Below are positions 1 to 10,429 of a stretch of 64,000 nucleotides of DNA, piece by piece. The notes beneath the pieces were generated by a model. That model saw only the letters and a list, made by a program, of their open reading frames with translations, was not told where the DNA came from and made no database searches. The stretch lies in NCBI GenBank assembly GCA_963969495.1, contig OZ018333.1:12567420-12631419 (forward strand), in the 5' to 3' direction. Within the stretch, counting starts at the first letter, position 1; the number at the start of each line of letters is the position of its first letter. This DNA is from Ceratothoa steindachneri. Taxonomy: Eukaryota; Arthropoda; Malacostraca; Isopoda; Cymothoidae. A program made the translations under genes and the position numbers.

Positions 1-3000
1 GGACATTCGACAAGAATGTGCCGAACAGTCTGGGGGACGACGCAGTCTTTGCAATAGGGCGCAGGCGAGCGCTCCATCAAATAGCGATGCGTCACACGAG
101 TGTCCGATTCGGAGACGACAGATCGCAACCTGAAGCCACCGCGGCATTGGGGGATAGGTCCATGGGAAACAGTCGCGGCGCAATGGCACGCAACTTTAAC
201 TTCCCTTCAACCGTCCCCCGTCTTCTTTGCTAAGCAGTCCGAAGAGCTGCCCGTATTCCTGCCATGTAGTCGGTGGGAGGAAGAGCGAAACGCTGGTCCC
301 GTCGCAGAGTCCTCGCGGACTCTTTCGCGCGCTCAATGCTCGCAATTCCTACATGTTCAGGAACCCAGCAGAAGATAATCTCGACATCTGCCCGGCTCGC
401 CAAAACCGTGGCGTCACGGATATCGCGAACCAGAGAATGCGGAGATTCCAATGCCCCGAGAGCACTCAGGGCGCTTTGTGAGTCGCAATAGATCACAATC
501 CGGTCTCCGAACCGGGCACGTCGCGTAATCTCCCGTACCGAGTCGTGTATTGCTACCAGCTCGGCCGTGAAGACAGACGCAGCGCCTAGTAGAGCCCCAC
601 TGACTTCAAACAGAGGGGATACGGCGTGGAAGCCGCCCCCTTCTTGAAACTTGGAGCCATCCGTATACACTGGCACGGTTCCAGCGTGACACGATGTGTG
701 CTCCAAAAAGGTCGAACGCAATACTCCCGGCGCAGTACAAGCTTTGGGAGCAGAGGCGTGGCGACAAATAGCCAAATGTGGTACCCTCCAGGGTAGCGTC
801 CTGGGCAGAACCAGGGGCACCACCGGCCCGAGAGCTATATCTAGCTTTCGAAGGAGATTCCTGGCCCTAAACCCAAATGGATTAGGGTATGACTGGCGTC
901 TCTCGGCGGCATAGGCACCATCGAGATAAGCTGCGGATGCAGTAAGAGCTGTTGGCGACTGAAGGAGATCCCGCGCTCGCGTATACAGGCGAGCGATGCA
1001 CTGCACGCGGCGCAGAGCGAGTGGCATCTCCCCAGCATTGACCAACAGGCTCTCAATGGGGAAAGTGCGGAAGGCACCGGTTGCAAGGCGAAGGCCGGTG
1101 TTATGGATCGAATCCAACTTTTGCAATAAACGCTCGGCTGCGAATGCATAAAACTCGCATCCGTAGTCGAGCTTCGAACGAACAAATGAATGATGAAAAA
1201 GTAGAGCAGTAGCCCTATCAGCGCCCCAAGCGTTGAACGTCACGGAACGGAGAATGTCCATGGCGCGGATACAAGAGACCCTAAAGCGCGAATATGAGCC
1301 TCCCAGGTGAGACGTCGGTCGAATACAGGACAAGGAAACGGTGCGACTCAACCACATCCAGGCGCACCCCATTAAGAAACAAATCTGGGTCGGGGTGAAG
1401 CCGTGGATGGCGGCAGAAGTGCACCACCTTAGTCTTGGCCAAAGAAAACCGAAACCTGTGCGCTTAGGCAAAGCGAGAGACGCGGTTCAATGCCTGTTGG
1501 AGTCCACGCTCCAGAGTTGGCATCTGGGCTGCGCCAAAAGAGATCGAAAGGTCGTCCACGTAGAGCGTAGTGAGAACATCTTCTGGCAGCACCGAGGTGA
1601 TGCCGTTGATGCTCAGGGCAAAGAGTGTGACACTGAGGACAATTCCCTGCTCCTTTGGGCTGGAGAGGGCTCCCCCCACCCGTACGCGGAATCGACGATC
1701 TCGCAAAAATTCAGATATAAACATTTGGAGGCGTCCCCTCGCCCCCATCGTGTGGAGAGTCTCCATGATACCGTATCGCCATGCAGTATCATAGGCCTTC
1801 TCCAGATCGCAAAAGACCGTGGCGTAGTGATGTCTACGAAGGAAAGCCTCGCAGACGGCACCTTCCAGTCGGAGCAGAGCATCCGACGTGGAGTGGAATT
1901 TGCGGAAGCCGCACTGTGCAGAAGACAGATGGCCTCCGCTGTCCAGGAAAAAGGCTAATCTAACATTTACCAATTTCTCCATCAACTTGCACACACAAGA
2001 GGTTAGAGAGATTGGGCGGAAACCCGTCGGAGTAGAGTGATCTCTCCCCGGTTTGCGAAAGGCGAGCACAGTAGCGATTCGCCAGGAGTCTGGGAGAAGA
2101 CCTTCCACCCAGATCCTGTTGAACAAATCTCAGAGAAAGGCCATGCCTCACTCACCCAGGTGTCGAAGCATGGCGTACGGGACATCGTCCGGACCATAGG
2201 TGGTGTCCGCGCACGAAGCGAGAGCGGAACGCAACTCACTCACAGTAAACTTGTCGTTGAAGGGTTCTCCGCCTCTGGAGGTAAAGTCCAGCCGGCGGCC
2301 TTCCGCGACATCACGACGTGCATTGAATGCTGGCGGAGCAGCATCCCGGCTAGAGAATGCGAAAAAAGCGGTCGCTAAGGATTCCGCCACGGACGCGGGG
2401 TCCGAGATTGCGGTCCCATTCTCCTGGAGAATGGGAGGGGGGTCCTGCGAGAACTTGCCCCGAATCCTTTTGACTCGCTTCCACACCTCAGCTAAAGGGG
2501 TTTTCCCGTTAAGTGAAGACACGTATGCCCGCCAAGAAGAGCGGCGGGCGTGCTTCGAAATATACCGGAACCTAGCCCTACGAAATTTGAGCGACAGTGA
2601 AATCGTTCGGGCGGCGCTTATAGCACATGGAGGCATAACGCTTCTGTTTGAGGGCCGTCTCGCATTCGGCTGACCACCATGGGAGTGTTCGGCGTGCGAA
2701 ACGGCCAGACGTCCTAGGAATAGTAGTCAGGCCCACGGCGATGAGGTTGCCGGAGAAGAACTCAACGGCCTCATCTACCGACCTAAACTCCTCGACTGAG
2801 ATAGAGAATTCAGTCATTTCCTGAAATGCAGGCCACCGCGCCCGCGCCAAGCACCACCGAGGTGGTCTCTCAGGCGGCAGTTGCCCTGAAAATCATATTT
2901 GAATTGGAAAGTGATCACTACCATGGAGGTCATCGACCACCCCCCAATCAAAATCAGGCTGTGCATCCGAAGAGCACAAAGATAGGTCAAGGCAAGAAAA

Positions 3001-3660
3001 AAAAAAGCGGTTCTCGGACAGTGATGCGTAAACTCATCCACGTTTAGGACACCCATCTCAAGCTCTCCGATCAGATCGGCAAGGACTTGTCCCCTGGGAT
3101 TTATGGAGTAATCTCCCCAGAGAGGATGCCTGCCGTTCAGATCTCCAAGCAAGAGATAGGGCCTCGGCAACCGTGCCACGACGCGGCGGAATTTCCCCGC
3201 GTGGAAGTCAGCTGACGGTGGAATCTACGCAGAAATGATAGTATACCTCCTATCCAGGTGCAGCTGCACAGCCACTGCCTGAAAGGACGTATCTAAAGAG
3301 AAAGAGAGAGAGAGGAGACATCATGCCAGGTGTAAACCGCGCATCCCCCAGCCCGGCCATCCCGCGGTGGTGGGGTCGCAAGACCCTTATACCCCGGGAG
3401 GGCAGGCAGGGGGCACGCGCCTAGCATGGTCTCCTGCAAAAAAATATCTAACGGGGAACGGCACGAGACGAGCCTCCGCAGCTCCTCCCAGTTGGCCCGG
3501 AGTCCACGGCAATTGCATTGAAGGAATATGCCCTCCAGGCCTAGCTCGGATGAGACGCGGGGGCCCTTCTCGAATTGAAGACCCTCACGGGAATGGCCGT
3601 ACGCTTCCTGCGGGCAGAACCCCAGGCGCTGTTGGCCGGACAAAGCGCTGGAGGCGCTGT
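1..3660 (-). pseudogene. Copy A ORF2: endonuclease-RT-RNase H (broken)
   Basis: Reading down the minus strand: an AP-type endonuclease at about 3540-2830 (QCNCRG, FLQET, LLGDLNGRHPLWGD), RT at about 2640-1330 and RNase H at about 690-300. In the RT the active-site YVDDLS motif is near 1560, with an RPISLTS block upstream. In RNase H the acidic residues appear as YTDGS, TAELVAI and CDSQSAL, followed by a mutated PEHVGIA block where other copies have PGHVGIAGNERAD. The frame is broken around 3180-3300, 2830, 2130 and 1470, and the RT lacks the usual PQGS context because the sequence reads EQGIVLS. The family function is target-primed reverse transcription; this copy is dead. Its start is uncertain, since the codon at the ORF1/ORF2 overlap is TTG. 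Confidence 0.85.
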
Positions 3661-3689
3661 CGCCTTCAAGGACTTATTGGGGGAGGTTG

Positions 3690-6400
3690 TGCTGGCCATG
3701 CGAGTCTTTTCCTCCCTCCGCCTCGAAACTTAGGCGGGCGTTGCGGCTTCGGAGGCGGGATGCCCTCTTTTCGAGGAACCACCGTCTCCGAGCCACTTGC
3801 TCCACCTCAGTGCGTGGGCGAAGGAGCCGAAGCTCTTTTGTTTCTGTCCTCCTTTCGGGGAACAGCTTTAGGAACCCCGGAAGATGGCCTAGCGACCATC
3901 TTAAATGGTGTTGCCTCCTGTGAGTCTAACGACCTGGTGGATGCGCGTGGCCGTTTCGCCTTACGGGAAACCGTCACGCTGGGGGAAGAGGGGGGAGCCC
4001 TGGTTTTAGCCGGGGCAGACTATTAACCCTTTTTGCCGCAACTTTACCAGGGAAGCGCCTGGGTTGGGTAGAGCCCACAGAAGGGCTCCGAATGGGCGCG
4101 GAAACAACCGTTGGCCTAGATGGGCCAGGAGCAGAGGGTGCCTTTCTAACTATTGAGGCATATGACGTCCCAGGCAGAGCCAGGCGCGCAATGACCAAGT
4201 CCTTTGCCTTGCGGAATGAAAGTCGATCCTGGGCCTGAACGGCCAGGATTTCTTTCTCAAGGAGATATGCACCACATTGCTTCGGATAAGCAGGGTGCGG
4301 CTCTTCGCAATTGACACACTTGGCCACACTATTTGGACTTATCGTGTGCGACCTTGGAGCAATTTACACAGACTTCTGGTGACCCCGACTTTGCACGTCT
4401 ACATGAGCGCTTCGTATGGCCGAAGCGGTGACAGTAATAGCACCGCCGCGGCAGTGGCACGAATGCCTTCACGCGGTAGCGGTACCAACCGGCATGCACC
4501 GACTCAGGGAGCTTGTCACAGTCAAACGTGACGAAGAGTGTAGGGGTGGGTCTTGAGGCCCCTCCCTGTTTTCTCATCACACGTTCGACCTTGACCGCCC
4601 CATGGTCGGCCAGCTCTAGGGTGATGTCCTCAATGGAGTAGTCAACGAGTTCCCTCGCATAAACTACTCCTTTCACAAAGTTCATGGTAGAGTGCGGCGT
4701 CACACTCACCGGGGTGCCATGAAGTGTCCGAAGAGCACTTATCTTGCCGCCTCGGCGGGATTCGCCGCATTCGCAGGAAGGCTCCCGTCCGAGAAACGGG
4801 TTACCTTCGGCTCTCTACCAATTGCACTAGCTAATCCTCTCCTCTGATGGATCATGTTGCCCTTGGATAACATGGTGCCATCAATGGAGCGAATAACGAG
4901 GAAGCGTTTGAAGCCAGCGGGGTAGAAAAGGCCAGGTAACCTCTTAATCAGGGGCCCCGATGTCATCGAGGCTCCGCCCTGTGCACTCTTGGTAAGGGGC
5001 TCCGCAACCGGGGGGGCAGAGGGGGCGGATGTGCCGATCTTGGCTTGGTCGCTTGCCAGAGTGGCAGCAGACCCATTCGTCCCCTCAGCACCCGCGGATG
5101 GAGAGGAGCCCCGAGTCTTTTTGGTCTTTTTCTTTTTTGGAGAGGAGGTCGGGGAATGAACCCGCTTCTCACCATAGCCGTAAGAAGCCCCCAGGCCAGA
5201 TGGACCGGCCTCAGGCAGGTCATTCTCCGAAATGGAGAATGTCCTGGTAGTCGTGGGGGCACCGGTCGGAGATCCCTCACCTCCTTGTACGGCTTCGGAA
5301 ACCACAGCCGTTTGAGGAGGACCTTGCATCGGGGCGGATTCGGGTTCGGTGCTTGGCGCCGAGCCCGAATTTTCCCCCATGGAAGGCCCTACCGTTTGAG
5401 GCTGGGTTTCCTCAAGGAACATGTCTATCTCAGGGGGGGGCTCCAGTTGGCCATTCCCCCCTTAAGGCATCGCAGGTCCCGTTGGCAGTATGGTCACTAG
5501 TCTTCTTTGATGAGGCATGGGCCTCGACCCCGGAAAGGTTCAGTATTCTTGCCAGCAGGTCTTTTGAGGGAATCGACCGAAGAGGCCTGGCTTCCCTCTC
5601 CCTCCTAAGGGGGTTTGCCCTACCGAGCCGCTTCGATGTGGAGCGGCTGGCTAAGGGCTGCCTGCTGGCGTTCTTGGCAATTCCCTTGGACAGAAAAGAG
5701 GGGACTGCCGCTGGTGAAAGGGAGGCGCCCGAAAGCACCTCCAGAGAAGGGGGTGAGGAGAAGTCCCCTACACCCGTAAGCGAAGGAGAGGAGTAAGCCT
5801 CATCTCCGGTTAGAGATATATGGAGGGTCCCCTGAGCAAGCACAGGGGAAGGGACCTCCATTATTTTGCTGGAGATGCCCAAGGGCGGCTCCGTCGATGT
5901 TATAGGGGAAGTTGGGGGTTGTTTTTTTTTATACGCATCATTGGGCATGGAGACCCTCTTTTTGACAGGGGATGCAATCGCGCATCGCCTCTCGCAGTAG
6001 CCCGCACTGCGAGAGGTGCTTACAAGGCCGGCACCGCCATTTAAGACCACCCCTCCCGCCTGGTGGCCTGGCAGTCCATCGGCATGGGGGTTCCACCTTG
6101 GACACGGCGTAAAATTGATAGAATGTGAAGAGGAGAGGGAAAGGGATGTGAGGAAGGTATGGGTGGGGATGAAGGAGGTTGTTAAAAAAACAACATCCCA
6201 AACCGGAGCTCAGGGGTTAGGGAACAATGTCCTCTCCCCCCTCAGCCCCGATTTGGGGTGGTTGACTGAGAAGAAGGTCAGCATCTACCCTGTGAAATTA
6301 GAGGCTGACCAGAGAAAGTTGTGGGAGAGGTTGTATGAAAAGCGACGAGGTAGGGGAGAAATCGGGCTATCTGAAGGAAGGAAGAGAGGCTAAGCTGGGG
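3690..6400 (-). pseudogene. Copy A ORF1: gag-like nucleic-acid-binding protein (broken)
   Basis: ORF1 is split into at least four frames (6050-5430, 5422-4739, 4709-4329, 4327-3974). The N-terminal half is rich in Pro, Ser and Lys, with a KKKKTKKT basic patch near 5130. The C-terminal half has a folded region (STMNFVKGVVYARELVDYSIED) and then three retroviral-type zinc knuckles: CYYCHRFGH near 4430, CVNCSK near 4360 and CVNCEEPHP near 4310. Such proteins coat element RNA and accompany it to the nucleus in I and Jockey relatives. The order and knuckle spacing match copies B, E and G, which supports one family. Confidence 0.82.
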
Positions 6401-6469
6401 CCGGACGGAGCGCTGGATCCCGTCAGCACGGCGGCCAGGATGGCCAATCGCCGCGCCCCTTACGGGGTT

Positions 6470-7619
6470 TAAAAGTCACATAAATCAGACATTTGAAATA
6501 AAGGTTATGAAATGGAATAACTAGAATAGGTTTATTGTTTGGTTCTTTTATATGTTCTTCTCTTATCTGTATATTCTCTCTCCTTTTGCCATAACACATC
6601 CCTCACTGGATTTAATTCAACTTTCCAAGCTTGCAGGGCCTTTTTCACCTCTCAGTTTCTAAAACTTAAATTTGTTATAATTATAATAATACATATAGGA
6701 AATAATAATAATATAATGGGTGCCAGAAACACCCGGCCACCAATCTTTTTCTCTTGGTATTCTAAAGGAGACATGGGACAATCACAAATTTTATTTCCGC
6801 CACGAAATCAAAATAAACATACAATGTAGAGATGAAGATATTATCTTTAAATAGACAATTTGAAATATACTAATTATTATAAATAACACTTAACAAGACT
6901 GTAAGTCCTGTGATATATAAATTTCCCGTTATAATATCATAAGTTTAAATTACTCGAGACATTAAACCAAAAAACAAAGCAAAGAACGATAAAAGCACTT
7001 GAGGTGAGGCGAGCTACCTAAATCAATGGTCTTTACACCGGACCCCACCCCCGCCTGAATTTGCAGGAGAATCCTGGAACTATGTGGGAGCGAATTATAC
7101 AAGAAACATGGGTACCCAGAAGGCCGAGTTGGAACACTTAAGCGGGATAAGAGCTAGTTCTTTGGTAGCGTACACTTCGTGATCTAACTCGGAAGATAAA
7201 AAAAAAATTCTAAAATCCCCCTTATATTGCGAGTAGGGTAGGTATGGGAGGTAAAATTCTTGAGCATGAAGTATTGCTAAAATCATCATTTACATGGTAG
7301 ATCTGCATGTGAAAACTTACGAACACACTAACATTCCAGCTGAGGCGAAACTACCCATTAGTAAATTGCCAGTATTTAGCGCCAAGTCTTAGGATGCTAG
7401 GGACTTTCTGTTTTGCATTATCTTTTACACGATGCAGAATTTACCCATTCTTTATAGAAGCATAACTCCAGTTTAAAGAACTCGCCTCGTAGACTATATA
7501 GAATTTCTTAGTGTGTTTCCGTATTAAGTTTATTTTAATATTACATTTGCATTGGACTGATTATGACTAGAATTGAATTTGAAAAGTTTTATATTAGAGT
7601 TAATAACTAAATTTTGTTA
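6470..7619. other. AT-rich sequence without recognisable gene
   Basis: Low-complexity AT-rich DNA between copy A and the zinc-finger exon. Short open frames on both strands (for example 6539-6829 plus) show no motif and lie in AT-rich sequence. I see no RNA gene or repeat family that I can name here. Confidence 0.6.
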
Positions 7620-8603
7620 AAGACTACGAGTCGAGATTCTGATCTCTAGGAGCAGGAATACATTTAAAGAGTTTTCAGTGGTGTAGATTCTTTCATGTTT
7701 TTGAAGATGCCCTCTCTCGGCTGCTTCATAGAGACAGCTGCATTTAAGAGGATTTTCTGTGAATTCTTACATGTCGTTCAAGATGCCAGCTCCACTTTGC
7801 TTGATAGGAACAGGAACTGCATTTGAAAGGCTTTTCAACTGTATTAGTTGCTTGATAAGACCTTGTAGTGCATTTGGAAGGTTTTATAACTATATGAGTT
7901 CTTTCGTGTGTCTTAAGGTTTCCTATTTCAGATGAGCTATAGGGGCAGGAACTGCACTTGAATAATGCACCGATGTGCGATATTCTCTCATGCTGCTGAA
8001 GATGACTACTACTGGCTGTTTGATAGCAAGACGAAACGCATTTGAAAGGCTTTTCAACCGTGTGGGTTCTTTCATGTTTCAGAATGCTATCCCTGTCGGA
8101 TGCTTTATACTGGCAAGAACTGCACTTGAAAGGCTTTTCAGTGTTCATACTTTCATGAAAGGATCCACCAGTGTGGATCCTTTTATGTCCTTTAAGATTC
8201 CCAATAGATTTTCCTTGATAAGGGCATGAACTGCATTTGAAAGGCTTATCACCTGCGTGGATCCTTTCATGAACTTTAAGACTACTACTACAGTTTGCTT
8301 GATAAGGGCACGAACCGCATTTGAAAGGCTTTTCACCAGTATGGGTTCTTACATGCCTGTAAAGACTCGACCTCACGGATGCTTGATAAGGACATGAAGT
8401 GCATTTGAAAGGCTTTTCACCCGTATGCATCCTTTCATGTATCTTAATAATCCCTCTCTTTTTTGCTTGATAGGGACAGTAACCGCATTTGAAACGATTG
8501 ATACCAGATGACAGCTTCTCAAGCTTTACTCCTCTATCACACAAAGGGAAATTAGAGTTAGATGGAGCCAATCTCATGACATTTGAAGGTAGACATTCCA
8601 ACT
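7620..8603 (-). pseudogene. C2H2 zinc-finger protein, 3' exon with frameshifted end
   Basis: A single open exon on the minus strand encodes nine tandem C2H2 fingers or remnants of the form FKCxxCPYQ-x7-L-x2-H-x3-H joined by TGEKP-type linkers. No ATG opens the frame. A pyrimidine-rich TTTATTTGCAG at about 8603 looks like a 3' splice site, so this is probably an internal or terminal exon with the start upstream. Fingers 1-5 and 7 are well formed. Finger 6 has CVSSC spacing, finger 8 lacks its second half, and finger 4 has a lengthened linker (TGGSFHESMNTEKP). The main frame stops at 7744, but one nucleotide out of frame a further finger continues (CSCLYEA...HLQKHER) to about 7620, indicating a frameshift. 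Such proteins bind DNA. The target cannot be read from sequence. A decaying gene or retained pseudogene is most likely. Confidence 0.7.
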
Positions 8604-9480
8604 GCAAATAAAGTATGAAGCTAATTTTTATTAAAATCCGAAGAATATGACAGTAAAATGCGATAATGATTGTCCATTCTATTTTATCATACTCAACCGT
8701 CTAAATAAAGTGAAGAGCGACATTGGGAACAGGTACCGAACTCCTATTTGTTAATGGTGTCAGATCTGTATTTATGCGAATCTACTATGCTTAGGTTTTT
8801 ATAGTTACTAGCAAAACTACCTGGCGTTGCCCAGAATAAATTGAAATTATTTCTAACTTGGTTCTATATATTTCAGGAATATAAATATCTCATAAAATTA
8901 ACAAACATCTAGGATCATATAGAAAAGAAATAAGAACCCATAATTTTAAGTATTCGACTTTTAAGAAAGTATTTCTGTGTACACAATATTCTTAGTTTTT
9001 TGAGTGAGTGCATAAATGTAAAGTTTTGTATTGCATTCAACTCTTAAAGCATCCAACATACAATTGACGATGTGAAAAACAGGGATATTCCAACTGTAAT
9101 CCAACCGCTGACTGTGTTTGACCTTGATTGGTTTATTCTCCTTGCAAAGCTAATTTTGACTGGAAATTGCAGTCAAAATTGTTGGTATCTAGACATTTTC
9201 TCCTCTCCCACAACCAAAGAGAATTGTTGCTTCAATAACATTCGGCCTCATTCTTTTCACTACGAGTCTTGTGCCGTTGCAGAGTGTGGGAGGATCAAGA
9301 TTTCGTGGTAGAATTATTGGAGAATCAATTTTCAGATCTAGTCTATGTGGTGGCAATTCAAATAACTCAAGAGAATTAAGGAATTATGTTGGAAAATTGA
9401 CTGCATCCAAATGGTTAATAACAGATTAATAGGAGTGACAATATTGATTTTAAAATAAAGTTGAAAAGTAATTGAATTGA
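8604..9480. other. Intron or intergenic AT-rich DNA
   Basis: This is upstream of the zinc-finger exon on the minus strand, so it may be intron. It holds a short perfect hairpin near 9155-9180 (TTTTGACT/AGTCAAAA stem) and a motif CCTGGCGTTGCCCAG near 8820 that resembles a repeat end. Nothing codes convincingly. Confidence 0.5.
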
Positions 9481-10321
9481 TTTTTTTTAAGAGTCCATCT
9501 GGTGAATGCCTACTAGGGCAAAAGTCGCCGTACTCACGGTAAAGACTAATAGTAGGCTAAAATAAAAAACAAGTAAATAACAAATACTAAAGATAAAAAA
9601 GAACAAAGGCTAAAAACAAAAAAAAACAAACAAAAGGAAAAGAGCAACAAGGAGGAAGCGCGCTCCGGGGTCCGGGGTAGGCCCACCTCCCCTCAGGAAG
9701 GAACATGCGACCTACGATAACGAGTCAAATAAAGTGGAGGAGACCAGCCTCCCCCCCCCCCTCAAGGTCATATAATCGGCAGGTCTGTGTACACGAACTA
9801 GTCCCGATAAAAAGGGACAGGCGAGAGCAAGCCTGTTCGTCTCGGTACCGGGACAGGTAACGTGCGCGAAGATCACCTAACTGGGACATTCAACAAGAAT
9901 GTGCAGAACAGTCGGTGGGACAACGCAGTTATCACAATATGGCGCAGGTTAGCGGTCCAGCAATTGGCGGTGCCTTGCGAGAATGTCTCCAATTCGGAGA
10001 TGACACAAATCAACCTGAAGCCATCGCGGGATTGAGTAGTAGTCCATGTGAACAGTCGCGGCGCAATGGAACGCAACATTAGGTATCATTTGGCTGTCTA
10101 CCATGTTCGTTGCTAAGCAGCTTATATTCCTGCCATGCACTCGGTGTGAGGAGGAGCGAAACATTGGTCTGAAATCCTCGAGGACTCTTTGACATCCTCA
10201 TCGGTGGATTCAGTCCCCGCAACACATGTCAAGGGACCCAGCAGAGGATAATCTCGACATCCGCACGGCTCGCCAAAACCGTGGCGTCACGGATATCTCG
10301 AATCAAGGGATGCGAAGATTC
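9481..10321 (-). mobile_element. I-like LINE copy C, segment 1 (3' UTR and RNase H end)
   Basis: Begins with poly-T (element poly-A) at 9481, followed by the 3' UTR and the C-terminal RNase H region. It is markedly more diverged from the family than copies A, B and E. Diagnostic variants it shares with 16937-18261 (for example TCGAGGACTCTTTG and ATTCAGTC in place of the family sequence) show that both belong to one old copy interrupted by copy B. Confidence 0.85.
10140..10321. repeat. About 180-bp duplication flanking copy B, left member
   Basis: The 182 bases from TCGGTGTGAGG to GATTCC recur at 16937-17118 with roughly 9-10% difference, on the two sides of copy B. Both members carry copy C variants. 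This is either an exceptionally long target-site duplication or the product of recombination between element copies. Confidence 0.75.
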
Positions 10322-10429
10322 CCCAAAAAAGTGGAAAAGGAAGCGAGCAGTAAGTAAGCTCCTGCGTCAAGGGGCAGGCCTCCCGGCGCAGGAGGGTGCA
10401 ACCTATAAGGCAACCCTCCCCCCTAAAAA

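Larger units (their letters stand above)
1..6469 (-). mobile_element. I-superfamily LINE, copy A (3' end outside window)
   Basis: Non-LTR retrotransposon on the minus strand, identified by gag-like ORF1 with CCHC knuckles, AP endonuclease, reverse transcriptase and RNase H in the order expected for the I superfamily. The RNA 5' end is at about 6469, where the minus strand starts CCCCGTAAGGGG. Copy B has the same 5' terminus and copy G a variant of it, so this is a true element end. The 3' UTR and poly(A) lie before base 1. Many stops and frameshifts are present, so it is not autonomous as it stands. The flank after 6469 is AT-rich and unrelated to the element. Confidence 0.9.

Noticed and set aside
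230..5796. Plus-strand open frames of 60-240 codons across the I-like LINE copies
   Set aside because: They mirror the GC-rich minus-strand ORFs, recur in every copy at the same element position, and show no motifs.
6400..6469. HDV-like ribozyme at the LINE 5' end
   Set aside because: The end is GC-rich and structured, but the expected nested pseudoknot and catalytic C strand could not be identified by eye.
8815..8840. CCTGGCGTTGCCCAG as the end of a named repeat
   Set aside because: It resembles motifs common at repeat ends, but one short match is not enough to assign a family.
9072..9311. Plus-strand frame of 79 codons
   Set aside because: No domain, signal or homologous-looking motif, and it lies in AT-rich flank; not supported as a gene.
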